Positions 37,143-45,813 of a stretch of DNA of 64,000 nucleotides are shown here, one piece after another. Both the position numbers and the translations under genes were made by a program. Below the pieces are notes generated by a model, which saw only the letters and a program-made list of their open reading frames with translations, had not been told where the DNA came from and ran no database searches. The DNA comes from Eudoraea adriatica DSM 19308 (GTDB taxonomy: Bacteria > Bacteroidota > Bacteroidia > Flavobacteriales > Flavobacteriaceae), in contig NZ_KB907548.1 of assembly GCF_000382125.1 (NCBI RefSeq), forward strand, positions 248,001 to 312,000, written 5' to 3'. Position 1 is the first letter of the stretch. Each line of letters opens with the position of its first letter.

Positions 37143-38190
37143 TGTACGAATAGCAACTGTGGCTAAAACATTGCCGCCTTACTGCAGGGAAACTAGGCAT
37201 ATTCTTCCTTTTGTTGAGTTATGGCTTAGCGGACAGGAAGATAGGTTCAGAAGAAAAGTAGTGAAGATATTTGAGGGAGCAGCAGTAGACAAGCGCTACG
37301 GAATTATGGGGATTGAAGATGTCTTTACCGCTACCAGTCTTGAGGCTAAAAACGATATTTATGTAAGGGAAGTAAAAAAATTAGGGACATCTGTACTTAG
37401 GAAAGCATTAAATGAGAGCAACTGGAAGGCAGATTCCCTGGATTATATAATTACGGTAAGCTGCACAGGTATAATGATTCCATCGTTAGATGCGTATATT
37501 GTAAATGATCTTGAGCTAAGACAGGATATTGTACGCCTGCCAGTAACTGAAATGGGTTGTGCAGCTGGTGTTTCAGGACTTATTTACGCCGCCAACTTTT
37601 TAAGGGCAAATCCAGGTAAACGTGCGGCCGTGATAGCTGTGGAAAGCCCAACGGCAACATTCCAGCTTACAGATTTTTCTATGGCAAACATGGTCAGCGC
37701 AGCTATATTCGGGGATGGTGCAGCTTGTGTTTTGTTGACTTCTGAAGAAGATGCCGATGGACCTAAAATTGTGGCAGAAGAAATGTATCATTTTAGGAAT
37801 GCCACACATATGATGGGGTTCGACCTGACAAACACAGGTCTTAAAATGATTCTTGACCCCTCTGTTCCCGAAACCATTGCAGAGCATTTTCCGAAAATAA
37901 TACATCCTTTTTTAGAAAAAAACGGCACTTCTATTGAGCAGGTAGATCATTTAGTCTTTCATCCCGGTGGAAAGAAGATTGTCCAGACCGTTGAAGAATT
38001 ATTCGGAAAGTTAGGGAAAAACATAGATGATACGCGTGAAACGTTGCGTTTGTATGGGAATATGAGCAGTGCAACGGTGCTTTATGTGCTGGAACGCTTT
38101 ATGTCTAAAGAAATTGGTAAAGGGGAGCAAGGGTTGCTACTGAGTTTCGGACCTGGATTTTCGGCTCAACGTGTTTTGCTGGAGTGGTAA
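37135..38190 (+). CDS. Type III polyketide synthase (chalcone synthase-like)
   Basis: 351 residues of the chalcone/stilbene synthase superfamily. The catalytic triad is intact: Cys142 in EMGCAAGVSGL, His276 in VFHPGG and Asn309 in YGNMSSATV. Such enzymes extend a CoA- or ACP-bound starter with malonyl-CoA and close a ring (alkylresorcinol, pyrone or phloroglucinol). Placement beside acyl carrier protein, ketosynthase, dehydratase and reductase genes suggests a specially made fatty acyl starter. Confidence 0.93.
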   Translation: MNNVRIATVAKTLPPYCRETRHILPFVELWLSGQEDRFRRKVVKIFEGAAVDKRYGIMGIEDVFTATSLEAKNDIYVREVKKLGTSVLRKALNESNWKADSLDYIITVSCTGIMIPSLDAYIVNDLELRQDIVRLPVTEMGCAAGVSGLIYAANFLRANPGKRAAVIAVESPTATFQLTDFSMANMVSAAIFGDGAACVLLTSEEDADGPKIVAEEMYHFRNATHMMGFDLTNTGLKMILDPSVPETIAEHFPKIIHPFLEKNGTSIEQVDHLVFHPGGKKIVQTVEELFGKLGKNIDDTRETLRLYGNMSSATVLYVLERFMSKEIGKGEQGLLLSFGPGFSAQRVLLEW

Positions 38191-38209
38191 GAACGAAAAA
38201 TTTAATTAA

Positions 38210-39001
38210 GTGGACAAACTAAAAACAAAAAATTGGGCACTAATATTGGGAGGCAGCAAGGGTCTTGGTCTTGCATCGGCAATAAAGCTGGCACAGAACG
38301 GCTACCATATACTTGTTGTTCATCGGGACCGTAATATGGATATGAAAGGTATAGCCAATGACTTTATGAAAATAACTGCAACGGGAGTGTTGTTTAAGAG
38401 TTATAATCAGGATGCTATATTAAAGGACAGCAGAGATAAATTAACACAAAAAATTAAGGATTTTCTTCCTGAAGGTCATAAGATAAAGGTTTTGGTGCAC
38501 AGTATTGCCAAGGGTAACCTTAAACCAATGCATTCCTCAAAGGAAAAAGAACTAAGTAACCAGGATTTTCAGATTACGATTAATGCAATGGCCTTAAGTC
38601 TCTATGATTGGACCCAGGCATTAATTAAGGCGGCTTTATTCGCCGAGGATACAAGGATCATTTCATTTACCAGTGAAGGTTCTACAAAAGCAATAGCTAA
38701 CTATGGTGCTGTTGGGGCCGCAAAAGCCGCACTAGAAGCTATTTCCAGAAATATGGCTATGGAGTTTGCAACTTTAGGCATAAAAACCAATTGCATACAG
38801 GCCGGGGTCACAGATACAGAATCGCTAAGACGTATTCCGGGCAGTGAAATTTTAATAGAACAGGCAAAGTTAAAAAATCCAGGTGCACGGCTTACCACTC
38901 CAGAGGATATAGCTGATGTAGTCTATTTGTTATGCACAGAAGAGGCAAAATGGATAAATGGAACTGTGATTAAGGTAGATGGAGGTGAAAGTTTAACTTA
39001 A
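38210..39001 (+). CDS. SDR reductase, FabI-like enoyl-ACP reductase
   Basis: 263 residues. The nucleotide motif GGSKGLG (14-20) is at the N-terminus. The catalytic pair is Tyr165-x6-Lys172, the spacing of FabI-type enoyl-ACP reductases rather than the Tyr-x3-Lys of ketoreductases. The C-terminus has INGTVIKVDGGES. I therefore expect double-bond reduction on the ACP-bound chain. GTG start at 38210, directly after an in-frame TAA and 19 bases after the polyketide synthase. Confidence 0.82.
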   Translation: MDKLKTKNWALILGGSKGLGLASAIKLAQNGYHILVVHRDRNMDMKGIANDFMKITATGVLFKSYNQDAILKDSRDKLTQKIKDFLPEGHKIKVLVHSIAKGNLKPMHSSKEKELSNQDFQITINAMALSLYDWTQALIKAALFAEDTRIISFTSEGSTKAIANYGAVGAAKAALEAISRNMAMEFATLGIKTNCIQAGVTDTESLRRIPGSEILIEQAKLKNPGARLTTPEDIADVVYLLCTEEAKWINGTVIKVDGGESLT

Positions 39002-39004
39002 ATC

Positions 39005-39460
39005 ATGGAAATTAATAAAATCTTAGAAAAGTTACCATATTCCAAACAATTTTTGTTTGTAGATAGCTTGTCAAATATAGATGAAAATGGCGTTACGGGT
39101 AGTTTTCATTTTTGTGAAGATCTTGAATTTTACAAAGGCCATTTTAAACAATTTCCGGTAACCCCGGGGGTTATTCTTACAGAATGTTGTGCTCAAATCG
39201 GATTGGTATGCCTGGGTATTTTTTTGCTCTCGGAAGAACCAGACAGCAATCTGGATAATCTAACTGTGGCATTCAGTGGTTCTGAAATGGAATTTTACCT
39301 TCCGGTATACCCCGGAGAGACTGTATTTGTACACTCAGAAAAGGATTATTTCAGATTCAATAAATTAAAGTGTAAAGTAAAAATGTATAATACTTCTAAG
39401 GAATTGGTATGCAAAGGTGAATTAGCCGGAATGATAAAAAATTCTGCGAATGGAAGATAG
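39005..39460 (+). CDS. FabZ/FabA-like 3-hydroxyacyl-ACP dehydratase
   Basis: A hotdog-fold protein of 151 residues. KGHFKQFPVTPGVILTE holds the expected active-site His46 and Glu60 with the dehydratase GHFPxxPVxPG pattern slightly changed (KQFPVTPG). It should remove water from the 3-hydroxyacyl chain. 3 bases after the reductase; its end overlaps the ketosynthase start by 11 bases. Confidence 0.88.
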   Translation: MEINKILEKLPYSKQFLFVDSLSNIDENGVTGSFHFCEDLEFYKGHFKQFPVTPGVILTECCAQIGLVCLGIFLLSEEPDSNLDNLTVAFSGSEMEFYLPVYPGETVFVHSEKDYFRFNKLKCKVKMYNTSKELVCKGELAGMIKNSANGR

Positions 39461-40724
39461 AGTAGTAGTGACAGGTTTAGGTATTTGTGCCCCAAATGGC
39501 GTAACGCTTAACGACTTTACCAATAGCCTGAAGAAAGGTATTAGTGGAATAAGTTTTCAACAAAAATTAAAAGATTTGAATTTTGGCTGTCAAGTAGCTG
39601 GTATACCAGATATTAATGAAGGTTATATAAATAGATACTTTACGCCTTTGCAGCTTAGAGGTTTAAATGCAAGCGGACTTGTTTATGGAGTTATTGCAGG
39701 GACAGATGCATGGACAGATGCCGGTTTGACCAAGGCACAGGAAGATGAGCCTGATTGGGATAGTGGAATCATTTTTGGAACGGGTATTTTAGGGGTTGAT
39801 AAATTCCGCGAATCAATTCATCTGGTAGATGCAGGGAATACCAGGAGGCTGGGAAGCACCTCAGTTATCCAAACAATGGCAAGCGGCATAAGTGCTTATT
39901 TGGGGGGGATACTTGGTTCTGGTAACCAGGTTACTACTAATTCCTCTGCCTGCACTACGGGTACCGAAGGCGTAATAATGGCCTATGACCGGATACGTTC
40001 AGGCAAAGCGAAACGCATTTTGACCGGAAGTTGTAGTGACAGCGGACCCTATGTATGGGGTGGCTTTGATGCAATGCGCATTCTCCCTAGAAAGTATAAT
40101 GATACACCTTCTAATGCCAGCAGGCCATTGAGCGCTTCTGCTTCCGGATTTGTTCCAGGGAGTGGGGCAGGGGCTTTGGTATTGGAATCATTGACGAGTG
40201 CCAAAAAAAGAGGCGCAAAAATATACGCTGAAGTTTTGGGTGGCGCCATAAATAGTGGTGGTCAAAGAGGGGGTGGTAGTATGACCGCCCCGAATAGCCT
40301 GTCTGTACAGCGGTGCATAAAATTGGCATTAAAAAATTCCGGAATAGAAAGTAAGGATATTGACGCTATAAATGGTCATTTAACAGCTACCGGAAAAGAC
40401 CCTGTTGAAGTGCTCAACTGGAGCCTCGCATTGGGGCGATCCGGACTAAATTTTCCTTTTATTAATTCTTTTAAAGGAATTATGGGCCATGGCCTTGCTG
40501 CTGCAGGCAGTATGGAATGTGTTGGGGCATTGCTGCAATTTAGAGAAGAGCAAATTTTTGGAAATGTAAATATCGAAGATTTGCATCCCGAAATAGAAAA
40601 ACTGGTTGATAAATCCCGTATACCCTTAAAGACCATAAACTTTATACCTAAAACAATCGCAAAAGCAAGTTTTGGTTTTGGGGATGTAAATGCTTGTGTT
40701 ATTTTTAGCAACTTTAAGGATTAA
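39450..40724 (+). CDS. Beta-ketoacyl-ACP synthase (FabF/FabB-like)
   Basis: 424 residues, thiolase fold. Active-site Cys168 (NSSACTTG), first His310 in NGHLTATGKDP and Lys342/His347 in NSFKGIMGHGLAAAG are present, so it should be catalytic. The first His motif departs from the usual HGTGT (here GHLTATG) and the second region has KGIMGH in place of KSxxGH. This divergence suggests a specialised enzyme, not the housekeeping FabF. Confidence 0.9.
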   Translation: MEDRVVVTGLGICAPNGVTLNDFTNSLKKGISGISFQQKLKDLNFGCQVAGIPDINEGYINRYFTPLQLRGLNASGLVYGVIAGTDAWTDAGLTKAQEDEPDWDSGIIFGTGILGVDKFRESIHLVDAGNTRRLGSTSVIQTMASGISAYLGGILGSGNQVTTNSSACTTGTEGVIMAYDRIRSGKAKRILTGSCSDSGPYVWGGFDAMRILPRKYNDTPSNASRPLSASASGFVPGSGAGALVLESLTSAKKRGAKIYAEVLGGAINSGGQRGGGSMTAPNSLSVQRCIKLALKNSGIESKDIDAINGHLTATGKDPVEVLNWSLALGRSGLNFPFINSFKGIMGHGLAAAGSMECVGALLQFREEQIFGNVNIEDLHPEIEKLVDKSRIPLKTINFIPKTIAKASFGFGDVNACVIFSNFKD

Positions 40725-40733
40725 AAAAATACT

Positions 40734-40994
40734 ATGAAAGAAGAAAAATATTATCAACAATTGAAAGGGATAGTAAAGCCCTATTTGCCCGAGGATATAT
40801 CCGTTGATGACATATCACCAGACAGTCATTTTATAAATGAACTCAACATTAATTCTGCTAACCTGGTAGATATTGTTCTTGATGTGGAAGATGCTTTTGA
40901 AATTACACTTGAAAATGATGACATGGATGAAATGCAAACAGTGAATGATGCAATGGCTATTATCAATAAAAAACGTAGTTCCAAGGAGCAATGA
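40734..40994 (+). CDS. Acyl carrier protein of the polyketide operon
   Basis: 86 residues, acidic, four-helix type. The phosphopantetheine site is Ser41 in LNINSANLVDIV, where the common DSL motif is replaced by NSA. It is likely a dedicated carrier for the ketosynthase, dehydratase and reductase beside it. 9 bases after the ketosynthase and overlapping the next gene by ATGA. Confidence 0.9.
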   Translation: MKEEKYYQQLKGIVKPYLPEDISVDDISPDSHFINELNINSANLVDIVLDVEDAFEITLENDDMDEMQTVNDAMAIINKKRSSKEQ

Positions 40995-41422
40995 AATCGT
41001 TTTATTCCTGGGCCGTTGAAAAGTTAAAGGTAGATTACAGGCTAATATTCACCTATTGCATTATTTATTTTGCGTGGGGTATGTTCATGAACTGGTTGGG
41101 CAATGAGTTGGAGATTGCTAGGTTTACCTTTTGGTGGCAGGTAATCAGCTGCTATATTTTATATATGGTTCCAATTTCTTTATTGCTGCGAAAACTCCCT
41201 TTCCATATGCAATATGCCTATGGACTGGTGGCAATGGGGCTATTGGAATTCGGAGGCTATTTCTTTAAAACATCCTATGCGTTTCCTGACAATATCCTGG
41301 ATGAACTAATTGGGATTCGAAACTTCACTCTCGGGATGGCACTTTTCTTTGCTTTGTATTTTCCTCTTGGGAATTGGGCTGTAGGTAAAATCTATGCGTA
41401 TATTTTTAAAATTAGAGAATAG
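40991..41422 (+). CDS. Small integral membrane protein ending the polyketide operon
   Basis: 143 residues with four hydrophobic segments (about 18-38, 45-65, 73-92 and 108-130) and no recognised domain. It has many aromatic residues. Translational coupling to the ACP gene puts it in the operon, so a role in placing or exporting a lipid product at the membrane is possible, but this is inference. Confidence 0.75.
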   Translation: MKSFYSWAVEKLKVDYRLIFTYCIIYFAWGMFMNWLGNELEIARFTFWWQVISCYILYMVPISLLLRKLPFHMQYAYGLVAMGLLEFGGYFFKTSYAFPDNILDELIGIRNFTLGMALFFALYFPLGNWAVGKIYAYIFKIRE

Positions 41423-41468
41423 GCTCAAAGTAAATATTTGGATAGGATTTATTTTTAGACAAGGAATA

Positions 41469-41975
41469 TTAACCTAATTCAAGAATCAGGTTTATTTCTA
41501 CTTTGTTGTCTTCCCTGCCTTTTTTAATATGGATATTAAAATCGGAACAAAATAGTATAGCAGCCCCTCTTAGTATATTTCCATCCTGATCAAAATACCA
41601 TGTAAGATTTTTAGAGATTCCTTTGATCGTGATCTTTCCAACAACTTTAAATCCATTCTCAACTAAACTGACTTCTGAACTTTTAAATGTGATTAGAGGG
41701 TACTCTTCTTCGTCAAAATATTTACTGCTTTTCAAATGCCAGTCACGCAAAAAATTCCCTGTTTTTAATGTGCCTACAGCAACAGAACCTTCAAATTTTG
41801 AATTAGTAAGTTCTTTAAGGGAAATTTCAGATGAAGACTCAAAGCCTTCAATTGAACCATCAACATCTTTAGAAACGAAGACAAATTCAATTCGCGCAGA
41901 AGTAATATCCTGTTGGGCATTCAAAACCTGGATTGCTAAAAAAAAGACGATCAGGACTTTGGAATAGAACTTCAT
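41469..41975 (-). CDS. YceI-family secreted lipid-binding-like protein
   Basis: 168 residues with a type I signal peptide (cleavage near LNAQ). Strands with VGTLKTGNFLRDWHLKSSKYFDEEEYPLITFKSSEV match the YceI beta-barrel, which binds isoprenoid-like molecules in characterised cases. It converges with the polyketide operon; a shared role is possible but not shown. Confidence 0.85.
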   Translation of the reverse strand: MKFYSKVLIVFFLAIQVLNAQQDITSARIEFVFVSKDVDGSIEGFESSSEISLKELTNSKFEGSVAVGTLKTGNFLRDWHLKSSKYFDEEEYPLITFKSSEVSLVENGFKVVGKITIKGISKNLTWYFDQDGNILRGAAILFCSDFNIHIKKGREDNKVEINLILELG

Positions 41976-42125
41976 GAGATATCTGTTTTGCAGTCTTTAC
42001 CCAAAGGTAATTAAAACTTAGAAACGATAAAGTGGTTATTTTACTCGTTTTACTGTGTGGAAGCCAGGGAAATATTATAGTACATTTCATTTATAATCAG
42101 TACTTTGCAAAAGAGAACAAAAGCA

Positions 42126-42485
42126 ATGCGATTCTTTTATACCTTACATCTAAGAAGTTATGGAATAGCTGTTTTTTTATGTGCTATGACCACTACAGCG
42201 TACTGCCAGGAAGAGTTTCAAAATAGTATTAAAAAAGAAGTTACAATAAAACAGAGGACCGTCCTGGAGAGGTTTGATTCTGATCTGGTAATTTCTCCTG
42301 AAGAGAGGATGAGGCTAAAATTAAACCGTAGGTCTGCCATTCAGAAACGGCTGGAAATCATAGACACTTTAAACATTTCTCAAAGACAAAGGCGCAGGTT
42401 ACTTAAAGAGCTTTATCGTTCCCCTTTTTCCAACGAATGGAATAAGGTAATTGCCGACCTTGAATTTGAGGAAACAACACACTAA
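42126..42485 (+). CDS. Small secreted protein, paralogue of the one at 54942
   Basis: 119 residues with a type I signal peptide (cleavage near TAYC-QEE). The mature part is basic and helical. Its core, from RRSAIQKRLEIIDTLNIS to LLKELYR, matches KEILLKRGLIDSMDIS to LVRDLYR of the 54942 gene, so the two belong to one family I cannot name. The ATG at 42126 is chosen over a TTG at 42105. Confidence 0.65.
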   Translation: MRFFYTLHLRSYGIAVFLCAMTTTAYCQEEFQNSIKKEVTIKQRTVLERFDSDLVISPEERMRLKLNRRSAIQKRLEIIDTLNISQRQRRRLLKELYRSPFSNEWNKVIADLEFEETTH

Positions 42486-42737
42486 ATCTATTTGGTTTAA
42501 ATGATTTAATGGTCTAATAATCCTTTTAATGATCCGGAGTTACACTCATTTTTGCAAGTGGATAAAGCATAGCGTCTTTTTCGGGTTAAGAAAATCCGGA
42601 AATTATATTAAAGTTAAGCAGTTTAAGAAATAGTTAAAATTCAGTTATATGATTATAAGGCATTCTTTTTTTGTCAAATATTTCGTACATTAAAGGCACA
42701 AATTGGTTTAACGAAGCCCCCCAAAAATTACAATATT

Positions 42738-43079
42738 ATGACTGCAACAGGACCCATTTCAGGTGTTCCCACTAACTCCAGTAGCAATGATGCCTTGTTG
42801 CGACTGGAACGCTACAACCGGAACCTGCTATCACTCGAAGAAAAATTAAAATCGTATGTATGTGAGCCAAAAACCCGCAGTTTATATGAGAGAATGGAAT
42901 CATTAAAAAATAGTTTGGAGAATTTAAAAAATTCTAACCGCGAGATTATCTCTGCCCTGAAAGATCATAAGTTATACTTTGAGGATGCAAAAGAGCGCAT
43001 TAGAGAACAATTGGAAACTTATAAAGCATTAGAATTAAAAGTTCTGGAATATATTGGCATGGCCAGATTACACAGCTAG
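42738..43079 (+). CDS. Small coiled-coil protein of unknown function
   Basis: 113 residues. Residues 20-110 show heptad-like Leu/Ile spacing (LLRLERYNRNLLSLEEKL; LKNSLENLKNSNREI), so it should be an alpha-helical coiled coil. It has no signal peptide and one Cys. It is preceded by a 250-base gene-free stretch and converges with terC 9 bases away. I recognise no family. Confidence 0.6.
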   Translation: MTATGPISGVPTNSSSNDALLRLERYNRNLLSLEEKLKSYVCEPKTRSLYERMESLKNSLENLKNSNREIISALKDHKLYFEDAKERIREQLETYKALELKVLEYIGMARLHS

Positions 43080-43088
43080 GGACAATTT

Positions 43089-44045
43089 TTAAAAGTCTTC
43101 TGTAGCTTCCTGCTTGTGGGGAATTAATAAGGAAAATATAACTCCACTTAAAAGCGACACAACAATGACCGTTAGAGAGATCCATTCACGAACATGAACG
43201 TAATGAGAAAAAATCATTTTGAACCCTACAAATGCCAATATTACAACAAGACTGTAATGTATAAATCGAAATTTAGTCAACATTCTTGAAACCAGAAAAT
43301 ACATAGATCGTAATCCCAGTATTGCAAGGATATTGGAACTAAACACAATGAACGGATCTGCAGTAATAGCAAGAATAGCCGGAATGCTGTCTAAAGCGAA
43401 CATTACATCGGTAATCTCAATCACTATAAGTGCTACAAATAATGGCGTCGCAACCGTTAATCCCATTTTCTTTATAAAAAAATTATGCCCTCTTATTACA
43501 GTTGTAATAGGATATATTTTTTTAATTTGTTTAAATACAAAAGATTCCTTAGGGTTAAAATCTGAATTTCCTGTTTTCAGCATTTTATAAGAAGTATATA
43601 GCAGAAAAGCACCAAAGGCATATATTATCCATTCAAACTCGTTAACTAACGCCACTCCAAACAGGATCATAAACGCCCTGAAAACTATTGCTCCCAGGAT
43701 TCCCCAAAATAAAACACGGTGCTGGTAAATAGGAGGAATGCCAAAAGCTGAAAAGATAACGGCAATAACAAACACATTATCAATGCTCAGGGAAAGTTCA
43801 ATTAAATATCCTGTTATATATTTTAAAACCGCGTCTCCCGGAGTTAAATCAGTTGGATTATCGATAATGCCGCTGGAGAATAGCCAGTAGATCATCCCAC
43901 TAAAGCTCATAGCTACGGTAAACCAAATACTTGTCCAGATACCGGCTTCTTTAGATCGTATTACATGATCTTTCTTATTAAATACACCGAGATCGAGTGC
44001 AAGAAAAATAAGAACAAGGAAGATAAAGGCACCCCAGATTATCAT
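43089..44045 (-). CDS. TerC/Alx-family integral membrane protein
   Basis: 318 residues with about nine hydrophobic segments. The acidic motifs ELSLSIDNVFV and DVMFALDSIPA are the metal-binding signatures of the family, whose characterised members export Mn2+ (metallation of secreted proteins) or give tellurite resistance. No neighbour explains its regulation. Confidence 0.92.
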   Translation of the reverse strand: MIIWGAFIFLVLIFLALDLGVFNKKDHVIRSKEAGIWTSIWFTVAMSFSGMIYWLFSSGIIDNPTDLTPGDAVLKYITGYLIELSLSIDNVFVIAVIFSAFGIPPIYQHRVLFWGILGAIVFRAFMILFGVALVNEFEWIIYAFGAFLLYTSYKMLKTGNSDFNPKESFVFKQIKKIYPITTVIRGHNFFIKKMGLTVATPLFVALIVIEITDVMFALDSIPAILAITADPFIVFSSNILAILGLRSMYFLVSRMLTKFRFIHYSLVVILAFVGFKMIFSHYVHVREWISLTVIVVSLLSGVIFSLLIPHKQEATEDF

Positions 44046-44181
44046 GCAAATATTAATTAGCTCGCTAATATAAGAATCGTTTTTATAATTTTGGAATGGT
44101 AGTTGGATTATATAAATTATATTAACAACCTATAGTAATTAGCGAACTATAAATTCTTAACTTGGAAGATAAATCACTAGT

Positions 44182-44550
44182 ATGAAAGACCTCTTTAAAA
44201 ATTTCATTAAGACCCAAATAATTTTACTTACCCTGGTATGTGTTCATACCGCAAGTGCCCAATTTGTACCTCAAAATGAAGCCGAAGAGCAAGCTGCTAA
44301 ACTTGTGCAGGCGTATCAGTCAGAAGTAGGGATGACTATAGAGCAAGCCTCTGCTGTATATGCAAAGATTGTTGAAGTAATAGCCAAAGAGAATTCAATA
44401 AGAAATAGCAAAGCTACTGAGGAACAAAAGAAAAAGAGCCTTATGGATTTATCAAAAGAGGAAACGAAACATATGAGTACTATTCTGGACTCAAAGCAAT
44501 TCAAGGAATACAAGAAGATGAAGGAGAGATTACAACCCATGGGTTTGTAG
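44182..44550 (+). CDS. Small secreted helical protein
   Basis: 122 residues with a clear signal peptide ending TASAQ. The mature part is helical, charged and ends QFKEYKKMKERLQPMGL, resembling the Spy/CpxP-like helical proteins of Bacteroidota, though no LTxxQ motif is certain. Function unknown. Confidence 0.6.
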   Translation: MKDLFKNFIKTQIILLTLVCVHTASAQFVPQNEAEEQAAKLVQAYQSEVGMTIEQASAVYAKIVEVIAKENSIRNSKATEEQKKKSLMDLSKEETKHMSTILDSKQFKEYKKMKERLQPMGL

Positions 44551-44697
44551 TCTCTAGTTTGAATTAATTTAATTTATCAGCCCCTTGATTGTTTATAGCT
44601 CTGATCAAATTTTTAGTGCCGTTAAATTTTCGTTAATTCCTGCATACTATCTGGATTCCCTTTGAAAATTGAATATTTTTAAGAAAACTAAAGAGTT

Positions 44698-45813
44698 ATG
44701 AAAGCATTAAAATGGGGGCTTGCACTTACCGGAATCATTCTGATATTTGTTGCGGCCGGAACAGAAAAGACATCAAAATTAACTTCAAATTTCACTAAAG
44801 GTAATCCGGGAATAGCTTCCATGGATAAATTGGCTTTTGGACCAGAAGGTATACTATTGATTGGTGACACCAAAAACGCCGCAATTTATGCCATAAACAC
44901 TATGGACTTCAAAGAGAAGTCTGAGGCAGAAGAAGTGGACCTGGAAGCATTTGATCAAAAAATAGCATCTTCTTTAGGTACAACGGCAGATCAAATTCAA
45001 ATAAATGACATGGCCGTTAATCCGATATCGAAAAGCATTTACTTTTCTATAAATATTATTGATGGAACTCCGGTATTACTTAGGTTAAAAGGGCAGGAAT
45101 TTGAACATATTTCCCTGCAAGATGTTAGTTACGATAAGATAGAACTGGAAAATGCGGTAGGAATAAATGCAGAAGATAAAAGGGGTCGGCCTTTACGCGT
45201 TTGGGCTATCTCTGATCTTAAATATCACAAGGGTAAGGTTCTTGTTTCCGGCTTAAGCAACAAAGAGTTTGGTTCAACCTTCCGAAGTATTTCTTTTCCT
45301 TTTGATGATAAGCAGGACTATGCGTCTTTGGAAATCTGGCATGCAGCTCATGGGCAATATGAAACTCATGCACCAATTAAAACCTTCGATATTATAGAAT
45401 TGGATAAAACGGACTATTTAATGGCTAGCTATACCTGCACACCCCTTGTTCTGTTTCCATTAGATGATTTAAAGACTGGTGTTCATGCCAAAGGCAGAAC
45501 TGTGGCTGAACTCGGAGCAGGGAACTCTCCCCTCGATATGATTTCCTACGAGAAAGAAGGAAAGAAGTATTTCCTTATGTCTAACAGTAACCGACCCGTT
45601 ATGCGCATTAAATATGATGAAATAGCAGATTTTAAAGAAACATTGACAGAACCGGTGGAAGAATTTGCAGCAACGGAGGGTGTAGCATATGATAATCTGC
45701 CTTTCCCATATGTTTTGCAAATGGATATTCTGGATGATAAAAATGTAATTTATTTACAAAGGACAGCAGAGGGGGATTTGGTATTAAGGAGTAGAACTAC
45801 CAAATGGATGTAA
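44698..45813 (+). CDS. Secreted beta-propeller-like protein of unknown function
   Basis: 371 residues with an N-terminal signal or anchor (residues 4-23) and a beta-rich body with several SMDKLAFGPEGILLIGDTKNA-type blocks, as in NHL or quinoprotein propellers. It contains DLKYHKGKVLVSGLSNKEFGST. Its 3' end overlaps the next gene by 10 bases, so the two are translationally coupled. Confidence 0.65.
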   Translation: MKALKWGLALTGIILIFVAAGTEKTSKLTSNFTKGNPGIASMDKLAFGPEGILLIGDTKNAAIYAINTMDFKEKSEAEEVDLEAFDQKIASSLGTTADQIQINDMAVNPISKSIYFSINIIDGTPVLLRLKGQEFEHISLQDVSYDKIELENAVGINAEDKRGRPLRVWAISDLKYHKGKVLVSGLSNKEFGSTFRSISFPFDDKQDYASLEIWHAAHGQYETHAPIKTFDIIELDKTDYLMASYTCTPLVLFPLDDLKTGVHAKGRTVAELGAGNSPLDMISYEKEGKKYFLMSNSNRPVMRIKYDEIADFKETLTEPVEEFAATEGVAYDNLPFPYVLQMDILDDKNVIYLQRTAEGDLVLRSRTTKWM

